Assembly (NCBI GenBank): GCA_034439915.1
Contig: JAWXBI010000176.1
Span: 1 to 64,000 of the forward strand
Reading direction: 5' to 3'
DNA: 64,000 nt
Source: JADJLQ01 sp034439915
GTDB taxonomy: Bacteria; Bacteroidota; Bacteroidia; Chitinophagales; Saprospiraceae
Below the pieces are notes generated by a model. The model searched no databases. It saw only the letters and a program-made list of their open reading frames with translations, and was not told the DNA's origin. Below are positions 46,583-55,661 of this stretch, piece by piece. How positions within the stretch are numbered: position 1 is the first letter of the stretch; each line of letters starts with the position of its first letter. A program made the position numbers and the translations under genes.

Positions 46583-46949
46583 TCGCTTTTAATGCTCAGT
46601 TTCAACGTGTGCGAAGGTACAAATATCCAAGCACACGGCCTCATTGGGAAAAGAGCTGGAGTAGGACCTTTTGCAAAACTATAATTTTCTAATAATAGGA
46701 TGAGAATTTGTATTTATAGCTGAAGCCCAAACAGTTGTATTGTGTCTAAAATGCGCGTTTCGGCTCCCTGGGCCTTTTCTAAAACCAAACGGGCTGGCAG
46801 ATCATAATATCCTAAGGAATGCATAATCTCAAGTTAGGCTTATCTAAAACGGATCATTGAGTAATCAAAATAGGATCGGGTTGACGATATCGGATAAACC
46901 ACTGTTTAATGCCGAGCCTACAATGGAAATGAAATCGTTTATTCCCTGA
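46583..46949. other. 367-bp intergenic region holding one possible short ORF
   Basis: Apart from the 36-codon frame at 46714-46824 on the minus strand, annotated separately, I see no gene, strong hairpin or consensus promoter here. It separates adk from an NlpC/P60 gene on the same strand. Confidence 0.6.
46714..46824 (-). CDS. Possible 36-residue protein or coding remnant
   Basis: An ATG-initiated frame of 36 codons reads MHSLGYYDLPARLVLEKAQG, then AETRILDTIQLFGLQL. Its composition is protein-like (amphipathic helix LVLEKAQGAETRILDTIQLF) and its codon use resembles the neighbours, which is unusual for intergenic DNA. An in-frame stop lies three codons upstream. It may be a small gene or the end of a degraded one; I know no family match. 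Confidence 0.3.
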   Translation of the reverse strand: MHSLGYYDLPARLVLEKAQGAETRILDTIQLFGLQL

Positions 46950-47483
46950 TTAAGTTATAACCCTTCTGGCTACTTTGAATTTAGCACTCCAATATTCCGA
47001 GCTTTTTAATTTTTCTTCCACTACACCGCGGCTGGTAGTGGCATGGGTAATATAAACTACCCCTCTTTTTACTTTGCTCACTATCGCCACGTGGTGAATT
47101 CTTTTATGACCAAAAAATAACAGATCACCTGCTTCGACTAAATCCATTTGAACGGGCGACCCGATCTGGGCCTGATCACTTGCTTTCCTCGGTAAACGAA
47201 GCTCAATTTTTTTAAATAAATAATTGGTGAAGCCTGAACAATCAAACGATTTTGGGCCAGTGCTACCGATTTTATAAGAGGTGCCTAATAGAGATTTAGC
47301 CGTATCCTGGATTTTTTCAATTTTTATCTTCCTGGCTTCCTGCTTGCGTTTTAGTTCCTGGGAATATCGATGATCTTTGAGAGAAGCGGTAGTATCTACG
47401 ATATGTCTGGATTGGTTACAAGCTACAAAGAGAAGTAATGACATACCAATACAGACTAGTTGGCGCAAAAGAGATATGATCAT
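46950..47483 (-). CDS. NlpC/P60 cysteine peptidase lipoprotein
   Basis: This 177-residue lipoprotein (LLFVAC, Cys22) has a Lys/Arg-rich linker (about 40-60) and an NlpC/P60 domain with catalytic Cys82 (FDCSGFT), His131 (HHVAIV) and His147 (YITHATT). It would cut D-Glu-(meso-DAP) or similar bonds in peptidoglycan, in the manner of Spr-type endopeptidases. It stands alone, with a 367-bp gap on its downstream side and a possibly frameshifted gene upstream. Confidence 0.92.
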   Translation of the reverse strand: MIISLLRQLVCIGMSLLLFVACNQSRHIVDTTASLKDHRYSQELKRKQEARKIKIEKIQDTAKSLLGTSYKIGSTGPKSFDCSGFTNYLFKKIELRLPRKASDQAQIGSPVQMDLVEAGDLLFFGHKRIHHVAIVSKVKRGVVYITHATTSRGVVEEKLKSSEYWSAKFKVARRVIT

Positions 47484-47580
47484 GGAACCCCAAAGGTATC
47501 CACCTCATATTCTAAGTTTTTATAATACGATGTTAACGAGCGTTAATATTTGTTAATTAACTGATTATGAAAACTTTAAC

Positions 47581-49081
47581 CTACAGTTTTAACTCGAAAC
47601 ATCCTATATCTGGTAAGCTGGTTTCTCTTTTTATTCCCAGTATATCAAAGGGAATATTATCGAGCGGCTTGGCCTTCCCGTTGACCACGGAATTGGTATC
47701 CAATCTGAAATCCAGTTTGTCTGCATCCAGGAATACAGTATCCGTTGTTTTGGCCCGTATACATCCCGGACATTGTTCAAAAAATTTGGGGTATTGGTCA
47801 GGCTTTAGGAGTTCTTCAGATTTGATAAAACAATGGTTAAAGCCGATCTGAAACTTAAAGGGATCTTTTGGATTGGATAAATCCGCCAGGTCAAGTTCAT
47901 CCTGGCCGGAACCAAATAGTATACAATTGTTTATGCTCGCAAAAAGCGGGTAAACTTCAACTTGACGGGTTTCGGGGTTTCTGAGGATAGCATTATTCAT
48001 TGACAAGGCTTCTGCATCATTGCCATAACTCGCTATCGTACAATATTCAACCTTATAGTTGCCGCCAAAGGCAAACTGGATACCATGGCCGCCATTGGAA
48101 TAAAATAAACAGTTTTCGGCCACTACCCTCGCGTGAATTCCCAGAATACCAGAGCTGGCTGAAATAAAAAATCCTGCTATTTCGAACGGTGACTTCACTG
48201 GCACTGTCAGCCCATATCCCTACAAAAGCAGATTTTATTTCCGCATAATTTATCCGGTTACCTACACTACCCGACCCAAAACGGATTCCCGACCAGGCAC
48301 CCCACTCTTCTTTCAATTCGGATTCCAAACGGTCAGTAGTGAAAATCACCGGTTTATCCTTCGTCCCTTCCACCAGGAGCCGGCCGCGATCGAGCACATA
48401 GATTATCCCGTCATTGTATACACTATTGGGTGTGCGCACCAGGCCTCCATGGATGTATACGCGTGCACCGGCAGGCAGCTTCAGGTTACAACTGTCAATG
48501 ATCAGGACTCCGTAAATCACGTAAGGTTTAGGATCATCCCAGGTCTCTTCCTGCAAGCCACAACTCAATATAGCAATACCACCGGCACTGTTGCGTGAAG
48601 GGATATAGTTGGCATTCTGGCCCCAGGCCTCTAAGCGGATAGATTGGGAATTACCATTGATAACAAATTCAATGGATTCCTCAATGACAAATGGGCTCAC
48701 AGAAAGGGGTTGATTGGGTTGAATAGTGACCTCCAGGAAGAGGTAAATGCTATCATGGGGGCCGATCTCAATATTTTGCAGCTCTTTACCGATGGCCGGA
48801 TAACCGTCAGCATTTAACCGAAAAAAAGAGGATAATCCTTTGGATAATTTGATTGAATTGATTTTGATGGCGTCCGGGTAATCGTTAAATACCTTAAAAT
48901 AGCGGGTGGCGGAACCCACTGTGGAAAAGACAGTATCAAAACGAAGGGTGTCCAGTGAAAACCGGAGTTGAGCATCTGTTCCGGTATAATATTGTTCCCG
49001 GTAACAGGAATCCAGCCCGATACCCAGCAGGAGCAGCCCAAATAAATATAACCTTAAGCAGTTCCTGGGATTTGACATCAT
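47581..49081 (-). pseudogene. Beta-helix lipoprotein interrupted by a single frameshift
   Basis: Two overlapping frames encode one protein of about 500 residues. The first half (from 49081) has a lipobox-type start (GIGLDSC), a domain with LRFSLDTLRFDTVFSTVGSA, and the start of a right-handed parallel beta-helix. The second half continues it (GILGIHARVVAENCLFYSNG, NYKVEYCTIASYGND). The shift maps to a run of six A (48166-48171, T6 in the gene); removing one base restores RIF-ISASSGILG. It is either a true pseudogene, a slippery gene or a sequencing error. The homologous family is common in Bacteroidota, function unknown. Confidence 0.85.
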
Positions 49082-49193
49082 CGTGCAAAATTAAGCCTAA
49101 TCCCGACAAGTATTGACACGACTTCATCCGCATTTCAGATAAGCTAACAAATGTATTCCATGTCCCTTTGGAATAATATCTTTAAGGCTTACC

Positions 49194-49880
49194 ATGATCC
49201 TGGTCGATGTCATTATTCCCGCTTTCAATGAAGAAAATTCCATTGGCCGGGTCATTGACGATATTCCAAAACACCGGGTTAGATCAATTATTGTCTGTAA
49301 CAATCGAAGCACCGATCATACCCGGGAGGTAGCCCAAAAGCATGGTGCTATGGTAGTGGATGAAGAGCGGCCCGGATATGGTTCTGCCTGTTTGCGGGGC
49401 CTTAAAGAGATTGCCTCCAATCCAGCCCCTCCTGATGTCGTTGTTTTTCTGGATGGCGACTATAGCGATTACCCGGAAGAAATAGAGCAGTTGATTCACC
49501 CGGTAGAGCAGGATGCGATGGACCTGGTGATTGGCTCAAGGGTTGCAGGGCGACATGAAAAGGGGTCTATGACCCTGCCGCAGCGTATTGGCAATATACT
49601 GGCTACCCGGTTGATAAAGTGGATTTATGGTTACCACTATACTGATCTGGGCCCTTTCCGTGCCATCCGGTATTCAAAATTACTGGAGCTCGACATGCAG
49701 GATACCACTTACGGATGGACCGTTGAAATGCAGGTGAAAGCGGCAAAACTCCGTTTTAATTGCACTGAAATCCCGGTGAGGTACCGGAAAAGAATAGGTA
49801 TATCAAAAATAAGCGGCACCCTAAAAGGCACTATATTAGCAGGATACAAGATCATTTGGACTATTTTAAAACTGATCTAA
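49194..49880 (+). CDS. Family 2 glycosyltransferase, dolichyl-phosphate hexose synthase-like
   Basis: This 228-residue GT-A enzyme has the nucleotide-sugar fold start VIIPAFNEENSIGRVIDDI, a metal-binding DGD motif (LDGDYSDYP) and the GSRVAG and TDLGPFRAIR motifs seen in DPG/DPM synthase-like proteins. It lacks a long C-terminal membrane segment, so it is probably peripheral and makes a polyprenyl-phosphate sugar. It is the first gene of a three-gene operon with 4-bp and 3-bp gaps. Confidence 0.9.
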   Translation: MILVDVIIPAFNEENSIGRVIDDIPKHRVRSIIVCNNRSTDHTREVAQKHGAMVVDEERPGYGSACLRGLKEIASNPAPPDVVVFLDGDYSDYPEEIEQLIHPVEQDAMDLVIGSRVAGRHEKGSMTLPQRIGNILATRLIKWIYGYHYTDLGPFRAIRYSKLLELDMQDTTYGWTVEMQVKAAKLRFNCTEIPVRYRKRIGISKISGTLKGTILAGYKIIWTILKLI

Positions 49881-49884
49881 ACGC

Positions 49885-51363
49885 GTGATCATTCTGGCCT
49901 TAATATTAGCCGTCATTTATATTTTAGCTCTTGTTTTTATCACCGTGTATGCGGTGCTCGAGTTTCATCTCTTATATTGTTATTTGCTAAGACACCGCAG
50001 GATCAACTCCCTGCGACCTGCTCCGGTATTGGATTGGCCCCGGGTCACCGTCCAATTGCCGGTATACAATGAACTGTATGTGGTAGAACGTCTCATCGAC
50101 GTGGTTTGCAAGCTGGAGTATCCGGTGGATAAATTCGAGATCATGGTTTTGGATGACAGTACCGATGAAACCCGGGATTTAGTCGCCAGTAAATGTGCTC
50201 ATTATTCCAGTCTGGGGGTCCCTATAAAACATATCCACCGAACCATGCGAAATGGGTATAAAGCAGGTGCATTAAAAGAAGGTTTATTGCTAGCCCAGGG
50301 AGAATTCATAACCATATTTGACGCCGACTTTTTGCCCGAGCCTGATTTTTTAAAAAAATGTATACCTTATTTCGAAGATCCAAAAATCGGCGTCGTGCAG
50401 ACCCGATGGGACCATATCAATGAAACGTATTCTTTATTGACCCGGTTGCAGGCCTTCCAATTAAATGTTCATTTTACAATCGAACAATCCGGCCGGCAGG
50501 CAGGTGGTTATTTTCTTCAATTTAACGGTACCGCGGGCACCTGGCGAAGACAAGCCATTGAAGAAGCAGGGGGTTGGCATACGGATACCCTGACTGAAGA
50601 CCTGGATCTTTCGTTTCGCGCTCAATTAAAAGGTTGGAAAATCCACTATTTGCAGGATATCAGATCCCCTGCTGAATTGCCAGCAGAAATGAATGGGCTT
50701 AAATCCCAACAAGCACGATGGATGAAAGGCGGCGCTGAGGTAGCCAGGAAACTGATCCCTGATATCTGGACTTCCAAATTGGGTTTTGGAGCAAAAGCCC
50801 ATGCTATTATTCTATTGTTGGGCAGTTCCATCTTTTTATTTGTGCTTGCTTTAGCGGTTACCAGTCTGCCCTTGGCTTTCTTATTGAACCGATTTGGTAT
50901 CTCGCCAAAGTTATTTGCTTTTGGATTATTGGGTACCATTTCCATCATTGTGATCCATTTTATAGTGCACGTGTGGCTATTACGACAAAAACTAAGCCTT
51001 GCCCAATCCCTCGTTCAGTTTCTTGCCTTATTTCCCCTCTTTTTAAGTTTTTCAATGGGCTTGTCCCTGCACAATAGTATCGCTTTGCTCCAAGGCTGGA
51101 GGGGCAAAAAAAGTGCCTTTGAACGGACCCCTAAATTTAACATAAAAAGTATCCGCGACCGGCTCTCTCACCACAAATACCTCTCCCATCGTTTATCCTG
51201 GGTTACTGTCGCCGAAGGGATGCTTGCAGCTTATTTTATATTCGGGGTCTGCTACGGAATTGTTTCTGATCAGACGACTTTCCTGGTTTTTCATCTGGCA
51301 TTAAGTATAGGATTCAGCGGAATTTTCGCTTATACGTTGATCCATATGCGGCTCAAAGATTGA
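49885..51363 (+). CDS. Cellulose-synthase-like family 2 glycosyltransferase
   Basis: This 492-residue membrane enzyme has a span at the N-terminus (1-30), a cytoplasmic processive GT2 domain with DDS (about 91-93), DADF (146-149), TEDLDLSFR (236-244) and QQARWMKG (276-283), and four further spans at the C-terminus. The motifs are the D,D,D,QxxRW set of inverting GT2 enzymes such as ceramide glucosyltransferase-like and beta-glycan synthases. It uses a GTG start 4 bp after the preceding stop. Product unknown, probably a glycolipid or short glycan. Confidence 0.88.
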   Translation: MIILALILAVIYILALVFITVYAVLEFHLLYCYLLRHRRINSLRPAPVLDWPRVTVQLPVYNELYVVERLIDVVCKLEYPVDKFEIMVLDDSTDETRDLVASKCAHYSSLGVPIKHIHRTMRNGYKAGALKEGLLLAQGEFITIFDADFLPEPDFLKKCIPYFEDPKIGVVQTRWDHINETYSLLTRLQAFQLNVHFTIEQSGRQAGGYFLQFNGTAGTWRRQAIEEAGGWHTDTLTEDLDLSFRAQLKGWKIHYLQDIRSPAELPAEMNGLKSQQARWMKGGAEVARKLIPDIWTSKLGFGAKAHAIILLLGSSIFLFVLALAVTSLPLAFLLNRFGISPKLFAFGLLGTISIIVIHFIVHVWLLRQKLSLAQSLVQFLALFPLFLSFSMGLSLHNSIALLQGWRGKKSAFERTPKFNIKSIRDRLSHHKYLSHRLSWVTVAEGMLAAYFIFGVCYGIVSDQTTFLVFHLALSIGFSGIFAYTLIHMRLKD

Positions 51364-51366
51364 AAG

Positions 51367-52668
51367 ATGAAAAATTTTGCCTATCCTGCCTTGTTGGTCT
51401 GCGGGGGCCTTTTAGGTTTTCTTTGCTTTTTTATACGACAAGATGAATTTGTCCACATCGCCTTTCTTTATGGTCTAAGTTTTATTTGTTATCTCTATGG
51501 CGGTCACCGGGACTGGCCGGATGGTTCTTTGATGACCCAATATAATCTCCTCCTCAAACTTATTTTGATTTTCGCTTTTCCCCGAGCCTCCGATGATATT
51601 TATCGCTTTTTTTGGGATGGTCAATGCTGGCTACAGGGGATCTCCGCTTATCAATACAAACCCGCAGAACTCGTTCAACTGGAGTTGCAGGAATTTGAAA
51701 AGATTTACCGGAAATTAAATTCAAAAGAATATTTCAGTGTATACCCGCCATGGTTGCAATTTATTTTTACGGCCTGTGCTTTCATATCTTTTAAATCGGT
51801 TTTTATATTTTCGATTTGCTGGAAATCAATTTTATTGATTGCAGATCAACTAACTATTAAATATTTAAAACGACTCAACGTTCAAACGCCCAAAGCAGTT
51901 TATTGGTATGCCTGGAATCCCCTCGTCTTGTACGAAGTGTTTGGCAACGGGCACCCGGAAGGATTGATGATCTGCTTTCTGACCATGACTTTTTATTATC
52001 TGCAGTCCAATTTTATAAAAAAATCTGCAATCAGTTTGAGTTTGGCAACCGGAATAAAATTGTTGCCGGCCTTTCTGTTTCCATTTTTTATATCCTATCT
52101 GGGAATAAAAAAATCACTCCAATACCTGGTTATTTCCGGATTTTTAATCTTACTCTTTTTGGTTCCTGTTTGGCCCTATCTTTCCCAGTTTTTATCCTCT
52201 CTCCGGCTGTATTTTAAGACCTTCGAATTTAACGGAAGCATTTACGAATTATGGAAAGCCGTCGACTACCTTCGGTTTGGTTATAATAATATTGAGCATA
52301 TTGGGCAATGGATGGCCGTTTGTTTTATTGCCGTAATAATTTTTTTAGTTGTTGTTCAAAAAAAATACCATTTCCAGGATTTGATCAAGTCTTGTTTCCT
52401 CGCCTGGCTTGCCTATTTGTTTCTGAGTACCACGGTGCATCCCTGGTATATCCTCCCGGTATTAGTTTTGGGTTTGTTTTCCGGTTATTTTTTTCCTGTG
52501 GTTTGGTCAGGTATGGTCATCTTATCGTACAGTGGGTATGATGATAATCTGTCCCTTGGCAGCAAATATGTATTGATAGCCCTGGAATATGGGGTTTTAT
52601 TAATTTTTATGGTATGGGAGCTGGCACAAAAATACCATCAAAGTCGTCCAACTTATCCTGCATCATAG
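51367..52668 (+). CDS. GT-C type polytopic mannosyltransferase-like protein
   Basis: This 433-residue protein has about 11 membrane spans and a GT-C-like pattern: an acidic loop motif PRASDDIYRFFWDGQCW (about 75-90), a YPPWLQFIF stretch and NPLVLYEVFGNGHPEGLM (about 185-205). Such enzymes use lipid-linked sugars. It follows the cellulose-synthase-like gene by three bases and completes an operon of one donor-making, one chain-forming and one lipid-sugar transferase gene. Confidence 0.75.
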   Translation: MKNFAYPALLVCGGLLGFLCFFIRQDEFVHIAFLYGLSFICYLYGGHRDWPDGSLMTQYNLLLKLILIFAFPRASDDIYRFFWDGQCWLQGISAYQYKPAELVQLELQEFEKIYRKLNSKEYFSVYPPWLQFIFTACAFISFKSVFIFSICWKSILLIADQLTIKYLKRLNVQTPKAVYWYAWNPLVLYEVFGNGHPEGLMICFLTMTFYYLQSNFIKKSAISLSLATGIKLLPAFLFPFFISYLGIKKSLQYLVISGFLILLFLVPVWPYLSQFLSSLRLYFKTFEFNGSIYELWKAVDYLRFGYNNIEHIGQWMAVCFIAVIIFLVVVQKKYHFQDLIKSCFLAWLAYLFLSTTVHPWYILPVLVLGLFSGYFFPVVWSGMVILSYSGYDDNLSLGSKYVLIALEYGVLLIFMVWELAQKYHQSRPTYPAS

Positions 52669-52701
52669 TCAGGAATCCGAAGTCCATATGCCCGAAAGAC
52701 A

Positions 52702-52749
52702 GGAAGTCCGAAAGGCGGGAAGTCCGGAATTCCGGAAGTCCGAAAGCTC
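52702..52749. repeat. 16-bp tandem repeat, GGAAGTCCG
   Basis: Three units of 16 bp beginning GGAAGTCCG (52702, 52718, 52734) follow the mannosyltransferase stop, with a decayed unit before them (52677). A perfect palindrome CCGGAATTCCGG lies at 52724-52735. The tract falls between two convergent genes and may help terminate transcription. Confidence 0.75.
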
Positions 52750-52771
52750 GAAGCTCGCTGCTCGATTCTCT

Positions 52772-55516
52772 TTAAGACTTTTTCACCTCATTCAACACCT
52801 TATTTTTCTCAAAATCTCCGGCATAGACTTTTACCAGCTTTGATTTATTGAAATACTTTTTAAGCGCTGCATTGACGGCATCCAGTTTTAATGTTTTGAT
52901 CCTGGTTTCAAATTCGGTAAACTCATTCAGGTCTCGTCCATCATTAAGGTAGGATTTAAGCATGCTGGCCAGGTTATTATTTAATCCCAGCAACGTTTTG
53001 TTTTGTTGAAGGGTACTGTTAATTGCATTGTCGAGTTCGTCCTGGGTAAACCCTTTCGTCAGGGCTTTGTCCACTTCTTCATTCAGTGCACTGTCCAGGC
53101 GATTTTGGTAAATCGGGTTAAAGAAAGCGTAGACACCCCAGCCAGCTACATCGTATTTATATTCAACACTTAAAAAACTTCCGGCCCCGTAGCTCATCCC
53201 TTCATTTTCTCTGAGGCGTTGGGCAATCCTGGAGGATAAAAACGCTCCGCCTCCCAATAACTCATTTGCCATATAAGCTGCTGCATAGTCCGTGCTTTTT
53301 TTAGACAGGTTGATATTGAGTTGGGCAAGCAACATCGCATTGGTTTTATCCGGAGTATTGATATTAGCCCTGGTTTCTTTGGTTTCAAATAGAATGGGTT
53401 TCACTTCTGTATAAGGACTTTTACTGTTCCAGGTACCAAAGCTGCTTTGAAGGTATTTTTTAATCTGGGGTTTATCCAGTTCTCCCACAAAAGAACTCAC
53501 AGAATTGTTTGCCCCGTAGAATCCCTGATAATATGCTTTTAGATCGGACAGTTTTATTTTTTCCAATTGGGCCAGTCGCTCATCGGAATCAAGGCTGTAA
53601 TTGGGATGTCCTTTTGGATAATTGGAGGTGAGTTTACTCAACTTTTCAGAAGCGACTGTTTGGGGATCATTTTTATTGGTTTCAATATCGGCACGGGAGC
53701 TGACGATGAGTTTTTCAAATTCCGTTGAATCGAAACCTGGTCGTTTGAGGATATCATCCAATAAAGCCAGCACATCGTGCAAATTTACCTTATCGGTCGC
53801 AATATTAACGTAGAGTTCATCCGGGGTTCCGTTAAAACTAATGGTTGACTTGAGTTTATCCAGTTCATCATTAATTTGTTTTTTTGGTTTGGTGGTTGTT
53901 CCTGTTTTGAGTAACCTGGCCATTAATCCAGATACCGTAGATTTGTTCATCAGGCTGGATTCTGCACCCCATTTAAACGTAATTGTGGCATTGATTTTAT
54001 CGCCTTTGGTTGGTTTTTCCAACAGTGCATATTTTGCCCCATTGGGGAGGGTTCCATATTCCGTGTGACTCCGGATATTTTCAATCGAAGTTTCAAATTC
54101 AGCCTTTTCTGCAGCAATCGCTTTGCCGGTATAACCAGCCAGCAATTTTTCAATATCCGGGGTTTCAGCAACCACGGTGCGGTCAGGATTGGACTCCGGT
54201 GTAAAAACACCGAGGGTCCGGTTGGACGGTTTATAATATTTTTGAGCAACTGCTTTTACTTCATCGATCTTGAGGTTTTCTATCCGGTCGCGGTACAGAT
54301 ACCATAGGCGCCAGTCACCTGCACCGATAAATTCGGTGAGGGCAATAGAAAAATTGATCACTTTGGAGGACGTATTTTCTATGTTTTTTAAGGAGACATT
54401 GATTGCCCGGATTAAGTCTTCTTCGGTTATTTCCATTTTTGCTACTCCATCCATAGCATTCACCATGGCTTGTTTAGTGCTGTCCAGGTTTTTTTCTTTT
54501 GGAACTTCTACTTCAAAATAAGAAAAACCCGGGTCGTATAAAGTCTGTGAATACCCTGAAACCTTGGTCGCCAATTTGGTATCGATTAATTTTTTATACA
54601 ATACTCCGGAAGGGTTATTGGTCAATATTTCAATAAGGGCATCATTGGCCGCATAGTCTTTATCTGCAAGAGCAGGGGTATGGTATCCCATGCTGATATA
54701 CTGAATGTCACCGGTGCGGCGCAAGCTTACAAATCGTTCACCATCCTGAGGGGGCTCTACAGTATATGGAGCCTGGAGTATTCGGGATGGTCTGGGTATT
54801 GGACCAAAATACTGTTTTACATAGTCCAGCGCTTTTTGTTCGTCAAATTTACCTGCGATGACCAGGACCGCATTATCCGGCTGATAATATTTCTGGTAAA
54901 AGACTTTGAGGTTTTCTGCTTTGACCCTTTCGATATCCTCTTTGCTGCCGATCGTTGAATTGCCATAATTATGCCATAAAAACATGGTTGACAACACCCG
55001 TTCATTTAATACACCGCTCTGGTTGTTTTCACCGATTTCAAACTCATTTCTAACCACGCTAAACTCTTTTTTCAATTCTTCTGCCAAGATCTTGGAATTG
55101 ACCATACGGTCGGCTTCCATATCCAGGGCCCAGCTCAGGTTTTCATCGGAGGCCGATAACACTTCATAATAATTGGTGCGGTCATACCAGGTCGTTCCAT
55201 TGGCAAAAGCACCTTTATCGGCTATGGCTTTTTTTATGTCGGTGAATTTACCGCATTGTTTAAATAACATGTGTTCCAGCAGGTGGGCCATCCCGGTTTC
55301 ACCATATCCTTCATGGCGGGAGCCTACTTTGTACACGATATTAATTACAATATTGGTTTGAGCCGGGTCCGGTATCAACAATACCCGAAGGCCATTCGAA
55401 AGCTCATATTCTTTATTGCCTTCGACGGTGGTGATGTGCTTGATGGTAGCCTGCGAAAAAACCTGCAGTGTACAAAGCATAAAAACCAGGAATAGGCCAA
55501 AATATCTGTTTACCAT
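52772..55516 (-). CDS. M16 zinc metallopeptidase (pitrilysin/insulinase type)
   Basis: This 914-residue exported protein has a signal peptide (cleavage near FSQA) and two fused M16 halves. The first half carries the zinc site HLLEH (78-82) with the distal Glu in VVRNEFE (about 158). The second half (starting near residue 500) lacks the motif, as usual, and closes the chamber. It degrades peptides in the periplasm or at the outer membrane. It is convergent with the glycosyltransferase operon across 103 bp. Confidence 0.92.
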   Translation of the reverse strand: MVNRYFGLFLVFMLCTLQVFSQATIKHITTVEGNKEYELSNGLRVLLIPDPAQTNIVINIVYKVGSRHEGYGETGMAHLLEHMLFKQCGKFTDIKKAIADKGAFANGTTWYDRTNYYEVLSASDENLSWALDMEADRMVNSKILAEELKKEFSVVRNEFEIGENNQSGVLNERVLSTMFLWHNYGNSTIGSKEDIERVKAENLKVFYQKYYQPDNAVLVIAGKFDEQKALDYVKQYFGPIPRPSRILQAPYTVEPPQDGERFVSLRRTGDIQYISMGYHTPALADKDYAANDALIEILTNNPSGVLYKKLIDTKLATKVSGYSQTLYDPGFSYFEVEVPKEKNLDSTKQAMVNAMDGVAKMEITEEDLIRAINVSLKNIENTSSKVINFSIALTEFIGAGDWRLWYLYRDRIENLKIDEVKAVAQKYYKPSNRTLGVFTPESNPDRTVVAETPDIEKLLAGYTGKAIAAEKAEFETSIENIRSHTEYGTLPNGAKYALLEKPTKGDKINATITFKWGAESSLMNKSTVSGLMARLLKTGTTTKPKKQINDELDKLKSTISFNGTPDELYVNIATDKVNLHDVLALLDDILKRPGFDSTEFEKLIVSSRADIETNKNDPQTVASEKLSKLTSNYPKGHPNYSLDSDERLAQLEKIKLSDLKAYYQGFYGANNSVSSFVGELDKPQIKKYLQSSFGTWNSKSPYTEVKPILFETKETRANINTPDKTNAMLLAQLNINLSKKSTDYAAAYMANELLGGGAFLSSRIAQRLRENEGMSYGAGSFLSVEYKYDVAGWGVYAFFNPIYQNRLDSALNEEVDKALTKGFTQDELDNAINSTLQQNKTLLGLNNNLASMLKSYLNDGRDLNEFTEFETRIKTLKLDAVNAALKKYFNKSKLVKVYAGDFEKNKVLNEVKKS

Positions 55517-55661
55517 AATGATTATTTTTGAAGCCGCAAAATAAACTCAAATCCAGTTAATATTTTCTTAATTGTTTGGTCTATTTCTCCGGATATTCCG
55601 ATGCTGGCTGAGTCACCAGGAGACTGAAAATACGCACGGGATGATCTGACTTAAGTGGGCG

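Noticed and set aside
47567..47851. 94-codon open frame on the plus strand
   Set aside because: It is antisense to the beta-helix lipoprotein and has no independent support.
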